NCBI GenBank assembly: GCA_013141455.1
Contig: JABFQW010000028.1
Location: forward strand, 1 to 47,659
Reading direction: 5' to 3'
DNA from: Bacteroidales bacterium
GTDB taxonomy: Bacteria > Bacteroidota > Bacteroidia > Bacteroidales > F082
Length of the DNA: 47,659 bases
Shown here: positions 18,018-24,570 of the stretch, in pieces
Layout of the letters: each line of letters begins with the position of its first letter
Numbering within the stretch: position 1 is the stretch's first letter
The notes under the pieces: generated by a model
What the model saw: only the letters and a program-made list of their open reading frames with translations
What the model was told of the DNA's origin: nothing
Databases searched by the model: none
Position numbers and translations under genes: made by a program

Positions 18018-18152
18018 CTTAAAACTCTCCCGGAAAAAATCCGGCCTGCATTGATTAACTTCTGATTAAAAAAATTGCAATCAACCATCGCTTATCTGAG
18101 GTTCACAACTGAACGACCGATAACAGGTTTTGATTACCCAAAAAATTTGGGT
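18018..18152 (-). promoter_or_regulatory. Long ileS leader with small hairpins
   Basis: Between the -7 element and the start codon lie about 130 transcribed bases. ACCCAAA-N3-TTTGGGT (18136-18152) is a perfect palindrome at the predicted transcript 5' end. CCGGA-N5-TCCGG (18030-18044) is a short stem 12 bases before the ATG. No T-box sequence motif is recognisable. Confidence 0.35.
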
Positions 18153-18153
18153 G

Positions 18154-18161
18154 CAAAAGTA
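18154..18161 (-). promoter_or_regulatory. -7 promoter element of ileS
   Basis: Minus-strand TACTTTTG is an exact TAnnTTTG match. Transcription would start near 18147, so the leader is about 130 bases. Confidence 0.6.
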
Positions 18162-18253
18162 GGAAAAAAATCATTTGGCGGAGTCTGGCCTTATTTGCAG
18201 ACGTTTGAAAAAAAGACACATATGAAAAGTAATGAGGTTCACTTGTATTAGTT

Positions 18254-18436
18254 TTATTTTTCCGGAGGGACTTTTAATCCGGCTTCTTTGGCTTCACTTA
18301 TTCCAATCGCAATAGCCTGTTCTCTGCTTGTCACCTTACCGCCACTGCCGTTTTTACCCGATTTCAGCATTCCTTCTTTGAACTCGTGCATGACTTTACC
18401 GATTTTTTCCTGCGCCTTTTTTGAACATCTTGCCAT
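18254..18436 (-). CDS. Small DUF6496-like basic protein
   Basis: The 60-residue, Lys-rich protein has the pattern KKAQEKIGKVMHEFKEGML-KSGKNG...KVTSREQAIAIGISEAKEAGLKVP, which matches the DUF6496 family of small proteins. The GKVTSREQAIAIGISEA segment is the conserved part. It has its own perfect -7 element 36 bases upstream and appears monocistronic. Function unknown; the charge suggests nucleic-acid contact, but that is speculation. Confidence 0.8.
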   Translation of the reverse strand: MARCSKKAQEKIGKVMHEFKEGMLKSGKNGSGGKVTSREQAIAIGISEAKEAGLKVPPEK

Positions 18437-18471
18437 GGTGTTTTTGTGTTAGGGATTGTGAACTAATCTGA

Positions 18472-18479
18472 CAAAAGTA
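18472..18479 (-). promoter_or_regulatory. -7 promoter element of the DUF6496-like gene
   Basis: Minus-strand TACTTTTG, exact TAnnTTTG match, 36 bases before the start codon. Confidence 0.6.
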
Positions 18480-18545
18480 GTTCCCTGACGATAAAAAAAT
18501 GTTACATAACAATTCAGAATACTTACATATTTCCCATCTATTTTG

Positions 18546-18553
18546 TATTTTTG
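18546..18553 (+). promoter_or_regulatory. -7 promoter element of the membrane protein gene at 18619
   Basis: TATTTTTG on the + strand, an exact TAnnTTTG match, 65 bases before the ATG. It is back to back with the divergent -7 element at 18472-18479. Confidence 0.5.
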
Positions 18554-18618
18554 AATTCATTTCAAATGGTTGATAAAATAGGATCAAATAAATTAAGGTC
18601 TATCGAAAATCCTCCACC

Positions 18619-19134
18619 ATGGCAACTTTCACTGAAACACAGAAATTTAACCAGCCCTGGATATGGATTGGGGTAGCGGTCATTGGATTGACAGTGACGA
18701 CTGTTTTTGAATTTGGGATTTATCAACAGCTTTTCAGAGGCAAACCTTTTGGGAATAACCCGATGAGTGACAATGGATTAATCATCACTTACCTACTGAT
18801 CGTACTGCTAATAACCGGCCTTATCCTATTGTTCAGGTTTGCCTGTCTGTCAACCGAAATTGATGAAAATGGCATCGACTACAGGTTTTTCCCGTTTCAC
18901 CTGAAACATAAGAAAATTTCCTGGAATGAAATTGAAAAACTGGAAGTTATTACCTATAAACCAATCCGTGATTATGGTGGCTGGGGCATTCGGTTCAACC
19001 GGACCGGAAAAGCCTATAATGTTTCGGGTGATAAAGGCCTGCAGCTTTATCTGAAAAATGGTAAACGGATACTGATCGGGACTCAAAGAGATATTGAACT
19101 CACTGAGTATTTGGATAAATTAAATAAATTATGA
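18619..19134 (+). CDS. Two-span membrane protein, DUF6141/PH-like
   Basis: The 171-residue protein has two membrane helices (about residues 14-33 and 55-75) and a C-terminal soluble domain with STEIDENGIDYRFFPFHLKHK, a W-I-E-KLEV segment, GGWGIRF and GLQLYLKNGKRILIGTQR. This layout is typical of DUF6141-type proteins, distant relatives of bacterial PH domains in which a membrane hairpin anchors a beta-rich domain. It is followed 39 bases later by the acetyltransferase gene and may be co-transcribed with it. Function unknown. Confidence 0.7.
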   Translation: MATFTETQKFNQPWIWIGVAVIGLTVTTVFEFGIYQQLFRGKPFGNNPMSDNGLIITYLLIVLLITGLILLFRFACLSTEIDENGIDYRFFPFHLKHKKISWNEIEKLEVITYKPIRDYGGWGIRFNRTGKAYNVSGDKGLQLYLKNGKRILIGTQRDIELTEYLDKLNKL

Positions 19135-19173
19135 TCCAGGTATCTGTTTTAAATCATTAAACAGCAGTATGTT

Positions 19174-19701
19174 ATGCAATTGAGTGAAGGAAATATTTCG
19201 CTGCGGCGATTACGTGAAAACGATGCAGCCCGCATGGCCCGATTAGCCAATAATGAAAAGATAAGCCGAAATCTGCGTGATGGTTTCCCGCATCCATATA
19301 CGCTGGCCGATGCGATAACATTCATAAATAATTGCAGGGATCAGGATCCGCTTACAACTTTTGCTATTGAATATCAGGGTGAATATGTAGGAAACATCGG
19401 TATATTTCCCGGCCAGGATGTTTACCGGAAATCAGCTGAAATCGGGTACTTTATCGGCGAGCCCTATTGGAACAAAGGAATCGTAACAACAGCGCTGAAT
19501 CTTATAACTGATTATTGTTTCCGGGAGTTAGATCTGATCCGGCTTTTTACAGGCGTTTTTGAATACAATACCGCTTCCATGCGGGTTCTCGAAAAATGTG
19601 GATTCGAAAAAGACTGCGTATTTAAGAAGTCGGTTTTTAAACAGGAAAAAATCTGGGATGAAGTCCGGTTTTCGAAGATTCATCCCGATTATCTTGATTA
19701 G
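19174..19701 (+). CDS. GNAT-family N-acetyltransferase (RimJ/RimL type)
   Basis: The 175-residue protein has the RimJ/RimL-type fold order: LRRLRENDAARMARLANNEKISRNLRD at the N-terminus, strand EYVGNIGIF, then the acetyl-CoA motif PYWNKGIVTTAL at about residues 97-108, and motif B with NTASMRVLEKCGFEKD. Substrates of this group include ribosomal protein N-termini and small amines, and the target here cannot be inferred. It converges on the thioredoxin operon, with 25 bases between stop codons. Confidence 0.88.
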   Translation: MQLSEGNISLRRLRENDAARMARLANNEKISRNLRDGFPHPYTLADAITFINNCRDQDPLTTFAIEYQGEYVGNIGIFPGQDVYRKSAEIGYFIGEPYWNKGIVTTALNLITDYCFRELDLIRLFTGVFEYNTASMRVLEKCGFEKDCVFKKSVFKQEKIWDEVRFSKIHPDYLD

Positions 19702-19726
19702 CAGCATAAATATGTATTGATACTAC

Positions 19727-20146
19727 CTACGACTGCTTTTGTATTTGCTGCAATAAAAAATCTTTTGATTTGATTCCAACAAAACGATTTACTTCTTTTC
19801 CGTTCTTTAACAGGATTAATGTGGGTATGCTTCGCACCTTAAATTGTTGGGCGAGAGATTGATACTGTTCAATATTCACCTTACCAACAAATTGGTTCCC
19901 CGATAATTCGGAGGCAACATCGTTCAGCACAGGCGCCATCATGCGACATGGTGCACACCAACCCGCCCAGAAATCGATCAGCACAAGCTTGTTCTTCGTT
20001 TGTTGCTGGAAGTTCTTATCGGTAAGTGTCATTATTTTTTCGTGATCATCAACCATGGGTGTGTTTTTCATCTTTGATCGTGCGACAAACTGTAACACAA
20101 CAAATCCGATAATCAAACCTCCGATTATCATATAAGCTATTTGCAT
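19727..20146 (-). CDS. Membrane-anchored thioredoxin
   Basis: The 139-residue protein has an N-terminal membrane helix (residues 3-21), a short linker and a full thioredoxin domain with active site W63-C64-A-P-C67 and the cis-proline in VRSIPTLILL. The anchor makes it likely to act at the membrane, with its facing uncertain because the segment could be a signal anchor. It lies one base after trxB in one operon, so electrons would pass from NADPH through TrxB. Confidence 0.9.
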   Translation of the reverse strand: MQIAYMIIGGLIIGFVVLQFVARSKMKNTPMVDDHEKIMTLTDKNFQQQTKNKLVLIDFWAGWCAPCRMMAPVLNDVASELSGNQFVGKVNIEQYQSLAQQFKVRSIPTLILLKNGKEVNRFVGIKSKDFLLQQIQKQS

Positions 20147-20147
20147 A

Positions 20148-21107
20148 TCAGGCTGGATTTAAATTTTTTTGTCTGGATTTCATTTCGTGAAGATAATTTG
20201 AAACTGCCAATGCGGCAACAGTCCCGTCGCCAACGGCAGTTGTAACCTGCCGGTATCGTTTGGCAATACTGTCGCCGGCAGCAAAAACACCCTCAATATT
20301 GGTTGACATATCACTTTTCACGATGATTTCGCCCCATTGATTCAAGGCTAACAAGCCTTTCAATGATTCTGTATTTGGAATATAACCGATAAAAATGAAA
20401 ACGCCATCTGTTTTAAAATAGGTTGTTTCACCCGTATTCAGGTTTTTAATGTCCACTCCTTCAAGGTTTTCGGTGCCATGAAAGGCAGTAATCGTCGATT
20501 CCATCACAAAATTTATTTTCGGATGATGACTTGCTTCTTCGATGGCATGTTCGAAGGCCTGAAAATGATCGAACTGATGTACAATCGTTATTTTGCTCGC
20601 GTATTTGGTAAGTGAAACCGCCTCTTCGAGCGCCGAATTACCACCGCCGACCACCACAATTTCTTTACCGGTAAAGAAATCACCATCGCAGGTGGCGCAA
20701 TAGGAGATGCCTTTTCCCTTGAAACGATCTTCGCCGGGCATACCTAAGGTGCGCGATCTTCCACCGGTTGTAATAATGACACTGTTGGCAGTGAAAGTGC
20801 GTTCGTCATTCAATGTCACACGTTTACGTTCACCTTCGAGTTCGATATTTTCGATAATAATGTTCGATTTAATATCGCAACCGAAGCGCATGGCCTGTTT
20901 TTTCATGATGTTAGCCAACTGGTAACCACTGATGTTTTCAACACCGGGATAATTGGCAATCTCGTGGGTGAGCACCATTTGCCCGCCAACAGTACCTTCA
21001 TTCAAAATGAGGGTTTTGAGTCGAGCCCGCGACAGGTATATCCCTGCCGTTAATCCGGCAGGGCCTGCACCTATCACAATGGCATCATAATGATTCGTAG
21101 TGTCCAT
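20148..21107 (-). CDS. trxB: Thioredoxin-disulfide reductase
   Basis: The 319-residue flavoprotein transfers electrons from NADPH to thioredoxin. Visible motifs are the FAD-binding GAGPAG at 13-18, the redox pair C137-A-T-C140-D in SYCATCDGDFF, the NADPH-binding GGGNSA at 154-159, and the C-terminal FAD motif GVFAAGDS. Length is normal. It sits between two thioredoxin-like genes with one-base gaps on both sides, so the three are surely co-transcribed. Confidence 0.97.
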   Translation of the reverse strand: MDTTNHYDAIVIGAGPAGLTAGIYLSRARLKTLILNEGTVGGQMVLTHEIANYPGVENISGYQLANIMKKQAMRFGCDIKSNIIIENIELEGERKRVTLNDERTFTANSVIITTGGRSRTLGMPGEDRFKGKGISYCATCDGDFFTGKEIVVVGGGNSALEEAVSLTKYASKITIVHQFDHFQAFEHAIEEASHHPKINFVMESTITAFHGTENLEGVDIKNLNTGETTYFKTDGVFIFIGYIPNTESLKGLLALNQWGEIIVKSDMSTNIEGVFAAGDSIAKRYRQVTTAVGDGTVAALAVSNYLHEMKSRQKNLNPA

Positions 21108-21108
21108 C

Positions 21109-21465
21109 TTATTTTGTTACCGGAACTCCAAACTGTTGATCCAAAATGGCGGTTACCTGTTGTCTCGACTGGATGCTTGAAGTGGCTTTCACAACTACAC
21201 CGTTTTTGTAGTAAATGGTAAAAGGAATACCCATGAATCCGCGTACTTCAGGCAGATTACGGATCACAGCTGCTTCCGGATTGTCGAATTCCATATCACA
21301 GAATTTTATGTGTGAGTATTCGTTTTCAAGTTCTTCGGCAATGCCGTAAACAGGAATACACATGGGTCCCATGCGACCGCATATTACCATTACGTTTTCG
21401 TTTTCGCTCAAGGTTTTGGCATGATCTGCTGCCGTTAAAAGGTGTGTTAAGTTTGTGTACAACAT
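21109..21465 (-). CDS. Thioredoxin-like protein with CX6C active-site region
   Basis: The 118-residue protein keeps the thioredoxin fold order: strand VMVICG, then a helix, FCDMEFDNPEAAVIRNLPEVRGFMGIPFTIYYKNG with the cis-proline at GIP, and a C-terminal helix. The canonical WCxxC is replaced by C29-GRMGPM-C36, so six residues separate the cysteines. It is the first gene of the operon with trxB and the membrane thioredoxin, behind a promoter shared with the divergent Crp/Fnr gene. It could be a redox sensor, a chaperone or an electron relay. Confidence 0.8.
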   Translation of the reverse strand: MLYTNLTHLLTAADHAKTLSENENVMVICGRMGPMCIPVYGIAEELENEYSHIKFCDMEFDNPEAAVIRNLPEVRGFMGIPFTIYYKNGVVVKATSSIQSRQQVTAILDQQFGVPVTK

Positions 21466-21534
21466 AGTTTTAAATTTATTTTGTTGATTAATTAAGGTTA
21501 TTTATTCAGTTCAAATCGTAAATATCTGATGCTG

Positions 21535-21542
21535 CAAAATTA
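21535..21542 (-). promoter_or_regulatory. -7 promoter element of the thioredoxin operon
   Basis: Minus-strand TAATTTTG, an exact TAnnTTTG match, 69 bases upstream of the first start codon. No clear -33 element is present, which fits activator dependence. Confidence 0.6.
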
Positions 21543-21592
21543 CCGGTAATCATGAAGAGTGAATCGTTTTCGGGCTACTATGCCGCCATGTC

Positions 21593-21607
21593 CCTGATTG
21601 AATCAGG
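21593..21607. promoter_or_regulatory. Palindromic candidate operator between the thioredoxin operon and the Crp/Fnr gene
   Basis: CCTGATT-G-AATCAGG is a perfect 7+1+7 palindrome in the divergent intergenic region. Its centre is about 45 bases upstream of the predicted Crp/Fnr transcript start and about 72 upstream of the thioredoxin start. It resembles Fnr-type half-sites. Confidence 0.5.
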
Positions 21608-21630
21608 ACAACTTTTTCATTGATTTAAAC

Positions 21631-21638
21631 TAACTTTG
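21631..21638 (+). promoter_or_regulatory. -7 promoter element of the Crp/Fnr gene
   Basis: TAACTTTG, an exact TAnnTTTG match. It ends 27 bases before the ATG at 21666. An in-frame TTG overlaps this box and therefore cannot be the start. Confidence 0.65.
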
Positions 21639-21665
21639 TCCGTATATTTTATATCAAAAGCGTTT

Positions 21666-22361
21666 ATGAAAACCATACTTGAAACTGACAGCGACTTCAT
21701 TTGTGATATTAATGCCCCTTGTTTTCAATTGCTTTCAACCGAAGAGATGGAATTGGTAAGGGCGACAAAAACACAGATACTTTTCCGTAAAGGCGATAAC
21801 CTTACCAAACAGGGAACTTTTGCTTCCTATGTTTTGTTTGTTATCAAAGGATTGGCTTTGCAATATATTGAAGGTGAAGTAAATAAAAGCTTCAACCTCA
21901 GGATAATCAAACCGGGTGAATTCGTTGGTTTATCACCGGTTTTCACGAAAAACACATTCAATTATTCTTCAGTCGCACTCACCGATTGCCAGGCTTTTCT
22001 AATTGAAAAAGAAACTATAGCGCGGCTGACGAAGCAAAACGGTGACTTTGGATTTGGTTTAATCCGGCGTTATTGCGGGCAAAACACGAGCCTGACCGAA
22101 ACACTTCGGACGGTTCTGTTTAAACAGATGAACGGTCGTATGGCTGATACCTTGTTATATCTGGATAATATAAAGGAGGATTACCCCGAGATATTCCATC
22201 TGCTTTCGCGTAAGGATCTTGCCGATTTTGCAGGCATTTCGACCGAAAGTGCGGTAAAACTGTTAAAGAATCTTGAAAAAGATAGCGTGATCAATCTCAA
22301 AGATAAAGACATTGAAATAACCGATAAAATCCGGTTGGATAAAATCGGTAAAAATGGGTGA
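21666..22361 (+). CDS. Crp/Fnr-family transcription regulator
   Basis: The 231-residue protein has an N-terminal cyclic-nucleotide-type beta roll (about residues 20-130, with LFRKGDNLTKQGTFASYVLFVIKG) and a C-terminal winged helix whose recognition region is RKDLADFAGISTESAVKLLKNLEKD. Two cysteines, C13 and C19, lie ahead of the sensor domain, but a full four-cysteine iron-sulfur set is not evident. The gene is divergent from the thioredoxin operon and shares an intergenic palindrome with it, so it probably controls that operon and itself. Confidence 0.88.
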   Translation: MKTILETDSDFICDINAPCFQLLSTEEMELVRATKTQILFRKGDNLTKQGTFASYVLFVIKGLALQYIEGEVNKSFNLRIIKPGEFVGLSPVFTKNTFNYSSVALTDCQAFLIEKETIARLTKQNGDFGFGLIRRYCGQNTSLTETLRTVLFKQMNGRMADTLLYLDNIKEDYPEIFHLLSRKDLADFAGISTESAVKLLKNLEKDSVINLKDKDIEITDKIRLDKIGKNG

Positions 22362-22452
22362 TTCTTCATTGGCAAATCAGTTAGAAACACATTTCAAAAG
22401 CACTTTCTGCAAACTAAATTCCGGATTGTTTGTTTAGTTAAAAAATCATTCG

Positions 22453-24480
22453 ATGCAGAAAACTGAACCTCCATTCACCAACCAGCTTATTTACGAAAGC
22501 AGTCCCTATTTGTTGCAACATGCACACAATCCGGTAAAATGGTTGCCCTGGGGAGATGAAGCCTTGAAAAAAGCTGTTGACGAAAACAAAATGATCATCA
22601 TCAGCATCGGCTATGCAGCCTGCCACTGGTGTCATGTGATGGAACATGAAAGTTTTGAAGATGAATCGGTGGCTCAGATTATGAATGAGCATTTTGTTGC
22701 CATAAAAGTTGACCGCGAAGAACGTCCGGATGTTGATCAGGTGTATATGAATGCAGCCTATCTGATAAACGGAAGCGGTGGCTGGCCATTGAATGCATTG
22801 GCATTGCCTGATGGGAAACCCTTCTTCGCCGGAACATACTTCCCGAAGAACAATTGGTTGAAAGTACTGAACTATTTTGTTGATTTTCAATTGAAAAATC
22901 CGGCAACACTTGTCTCTGAGGCAGAGAAAATAACACAGGGAATCCGATCCATCGAAATTATTCCGCTAAATCACGAAAATTTACTGTTGACCATCCATGA
23001 TTTGGATGAGATTTTCAGTAACTGGAAACCTTCCATTGATTTTGAGAAAGGATCGGGATTTCGGGCGCCAAAATTTCCGATGCCTTCCAACTGGGAATAT
23101 CTGCTCAATTATCATTTCCTGAGTAACAATCAGGATGCTTTGAAAGCTGTGACAACGACACTGGATAAGATGGCATTCGGAGGGATTTACGATCAGATAG
23201 GAGGAGGATTTGCCAGATATTCAACTGATGTTGAATGGCTTGTGCCGCACTTCGAAAAAATGTTGTACGACAATGCGCAATTGGTTAGTTTGTATTCACA
23301 TGCCTTTCAATTGACAAAAAATCCTTTATACAAACAAGTGGTTTACGAAACGCTTGATTTTATTGCACGCGAAATGACCTCCGCTGAAGGCGGGTTTTAT
23401 GCTTCCCTCAACGCTGATAGTGAAGGAGAAGAAGGGAAGTTTTATGTTTGGACCAAAAAAGAAATTGACGATGCTTTAATTGGTAATTCATTCATATTCA
23501 ATGCGTACTACAATGTTTCACACGAAGGAAACTGGGAAGCCGGAAAAAATATTCTTCACCATAAAACTTACGTTGATGAATTTGCACAAAAACATAATAT
23601 GACAGTTGTAGCCGTTCAGGAAATACTTGAATCCGGCAGGCGTAAATTAATGAAATTACGTAACAAAAGAATTCGGCCAGGTTTGGATAATAAAATCCTT
23701 ACTTCGTGGAATGCCTTGATGCTGAAAGCTTATACTGATGCTTACCGGGCATTTGGCGAAGAAAAGTTTCTCCGGACTGCCATCAAAAATGCTGAATTTT
23801 TGTGCGAAAAGGCTATCGCGGCAAACAACGAAATAACCCGTAACTACATGCATGGTAAATCGACCATCCCTGCCTTACTCGATGATTATGCTTTTTCCAT
23901 TTCAGCTTTTGTTGCGTTATATCAGGCAACTTTCGATGAAAAGTGGTTGTTCAAAGCAAAGGATATGGCTGATTACACCATTGAACATTTTTTCGATGCG
24001 GTATCCGGTATGTTCTTCTACACACACGACCAATATTCATCATTGATTGCCCGAAAAATGGAAATTTCTGATAATGTAATACCGGCTTCCAACTCCGAAA
24101 TGGCTGCAAATCTAATGTCCCTTGGACTCATTCTTGACAAAGAAGAATACAAACAGTTATCAAAACAGATGGTCAGGAATGTTCAGAACGAAATTGCACA
24201 AAACATTTCCTATTACGCCAACTGGGGCGTTGTTGCAATTCGCTGTGTTGCGCCGTATTTCGAAGTTGCCATAGTTGGCAATGACTTTAAAAATATCCGG
24301 AAATCCATCGACGAAAACTACCTTCCAAATGTAATTTATCTGGGTGGTAAAGATGAAGGAAGCCTTTCGTTGCTCAAAGATAAATGGATCGAAGGGCAAA
24401 CTTTGATTTACGTATGCAGTAATAAAAGCTGTAAACTACCTGTTTCCACTGTTTCGGAAGCATTGTTGCACATGGTCTGA
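22453..24480 (+). CDS. Thioredoxin-domain protein, YyaL/SPATA20 (DUF255) family
   Basis: The 675-residue protein begins with the conserved [21 protein letters not shown] box and a thioredoxin-like domain with C57-H-W-C60-H in the motif [13 protein letters not shown]. This is followed by a long alpha/alpha-barrel region typical of glycoside-hydrolase-like folds ([43 protein letters not shown]). The family is widespread in bacteria and eukaryotes but has no firmly established reaction. It follows the Crp/Fnr gene by 91 bases and continues the redox theme of the neighbourhood. Full length, no anomalies. Confidence 0.92.
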   Translation: MQKTEPPFTNQLIYESSPYLLQHAHNPVKWLPWGDEALKKAVDENKMIIISIGYAACHWCHVMEHESFEDESVAQIMNEHFVAIKVDREERPDVDQVYMNAAYLINGSGGWPLNALALPDGKPFFAGTYFPKNNWLKVLNYFVDFQLKNPATLVSEAEKITQGIRSIEIIPLNHENLLLTIHDLDEIFSNWKPSIDFEKGSGFRAPKFPMPSNWEYLLNYHFLSNNQDALKAVTTTLDKMAFGGIYDQIGGGFARYSTDVEWLVPHFEKMLYDNAQLVSLYSHAFQLTKNPLYKQVVYETLDFIAREMTSAEGGFYASLNADSEGEEGKFYVWTKKEIDDALIGNSFIFNAYYNVSHEGNWEAGKNILHHKTYVDEFAQKHNMTVVAVQEILESGRRKLMKLRNKRIRPGLDNKILTSWNALMLKAYTDAYRAFGEEKFLRTAIKNAEFLCEKAIAANNEITRNYMHGKSTIPALLDDYAFSISAFVALYQATFDEKWLFKAKDMADYTIEHFFDAVSGMFFYTHDQYSSLIARKMEISDNVIPASNSEMAANLMSLGLILDKEEYKQLSKQMVRNVQNEIAQNISYYANWGVVAIRCVAPYFEVAIVGNDFKNIRKSIDENYLPNVIYLGGKDEGSLSLLKDKWIEGQTLIYVCSNKSCKLPVSTVSEALLHMV

Positions 24481-24506
24481 TCCGGTTTTCAGGATAATCG
24501 GATTAT

Positions 24507-24539
24507 AAAAAAATCAGGCTCCATTGCTGAAGCCTGATT
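24507..24539 (-). terminator. Bidirectional terminator between the YyaL gene and the T9SS cargo gene
   Basis: AATCAGGCT and AGCCTGATT form a perfect 9-bp stem with a 10-base loop. On the minus strand it is followed by seven T, giving a strong terminator for the gene ending at 24571. On the + strand the T run is weaker. Confidence 0.8.
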
Positions 24540-24570
24540 TATTGATCAAATTAAAATCCCTTACTACGTT

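Noticed and set aside
18018-18152. T-box riboswitch in the ileS leader
   Set aside because: No AGGGTGGNACCGCG-like sequence or terminator/antiterminator pair could be found.
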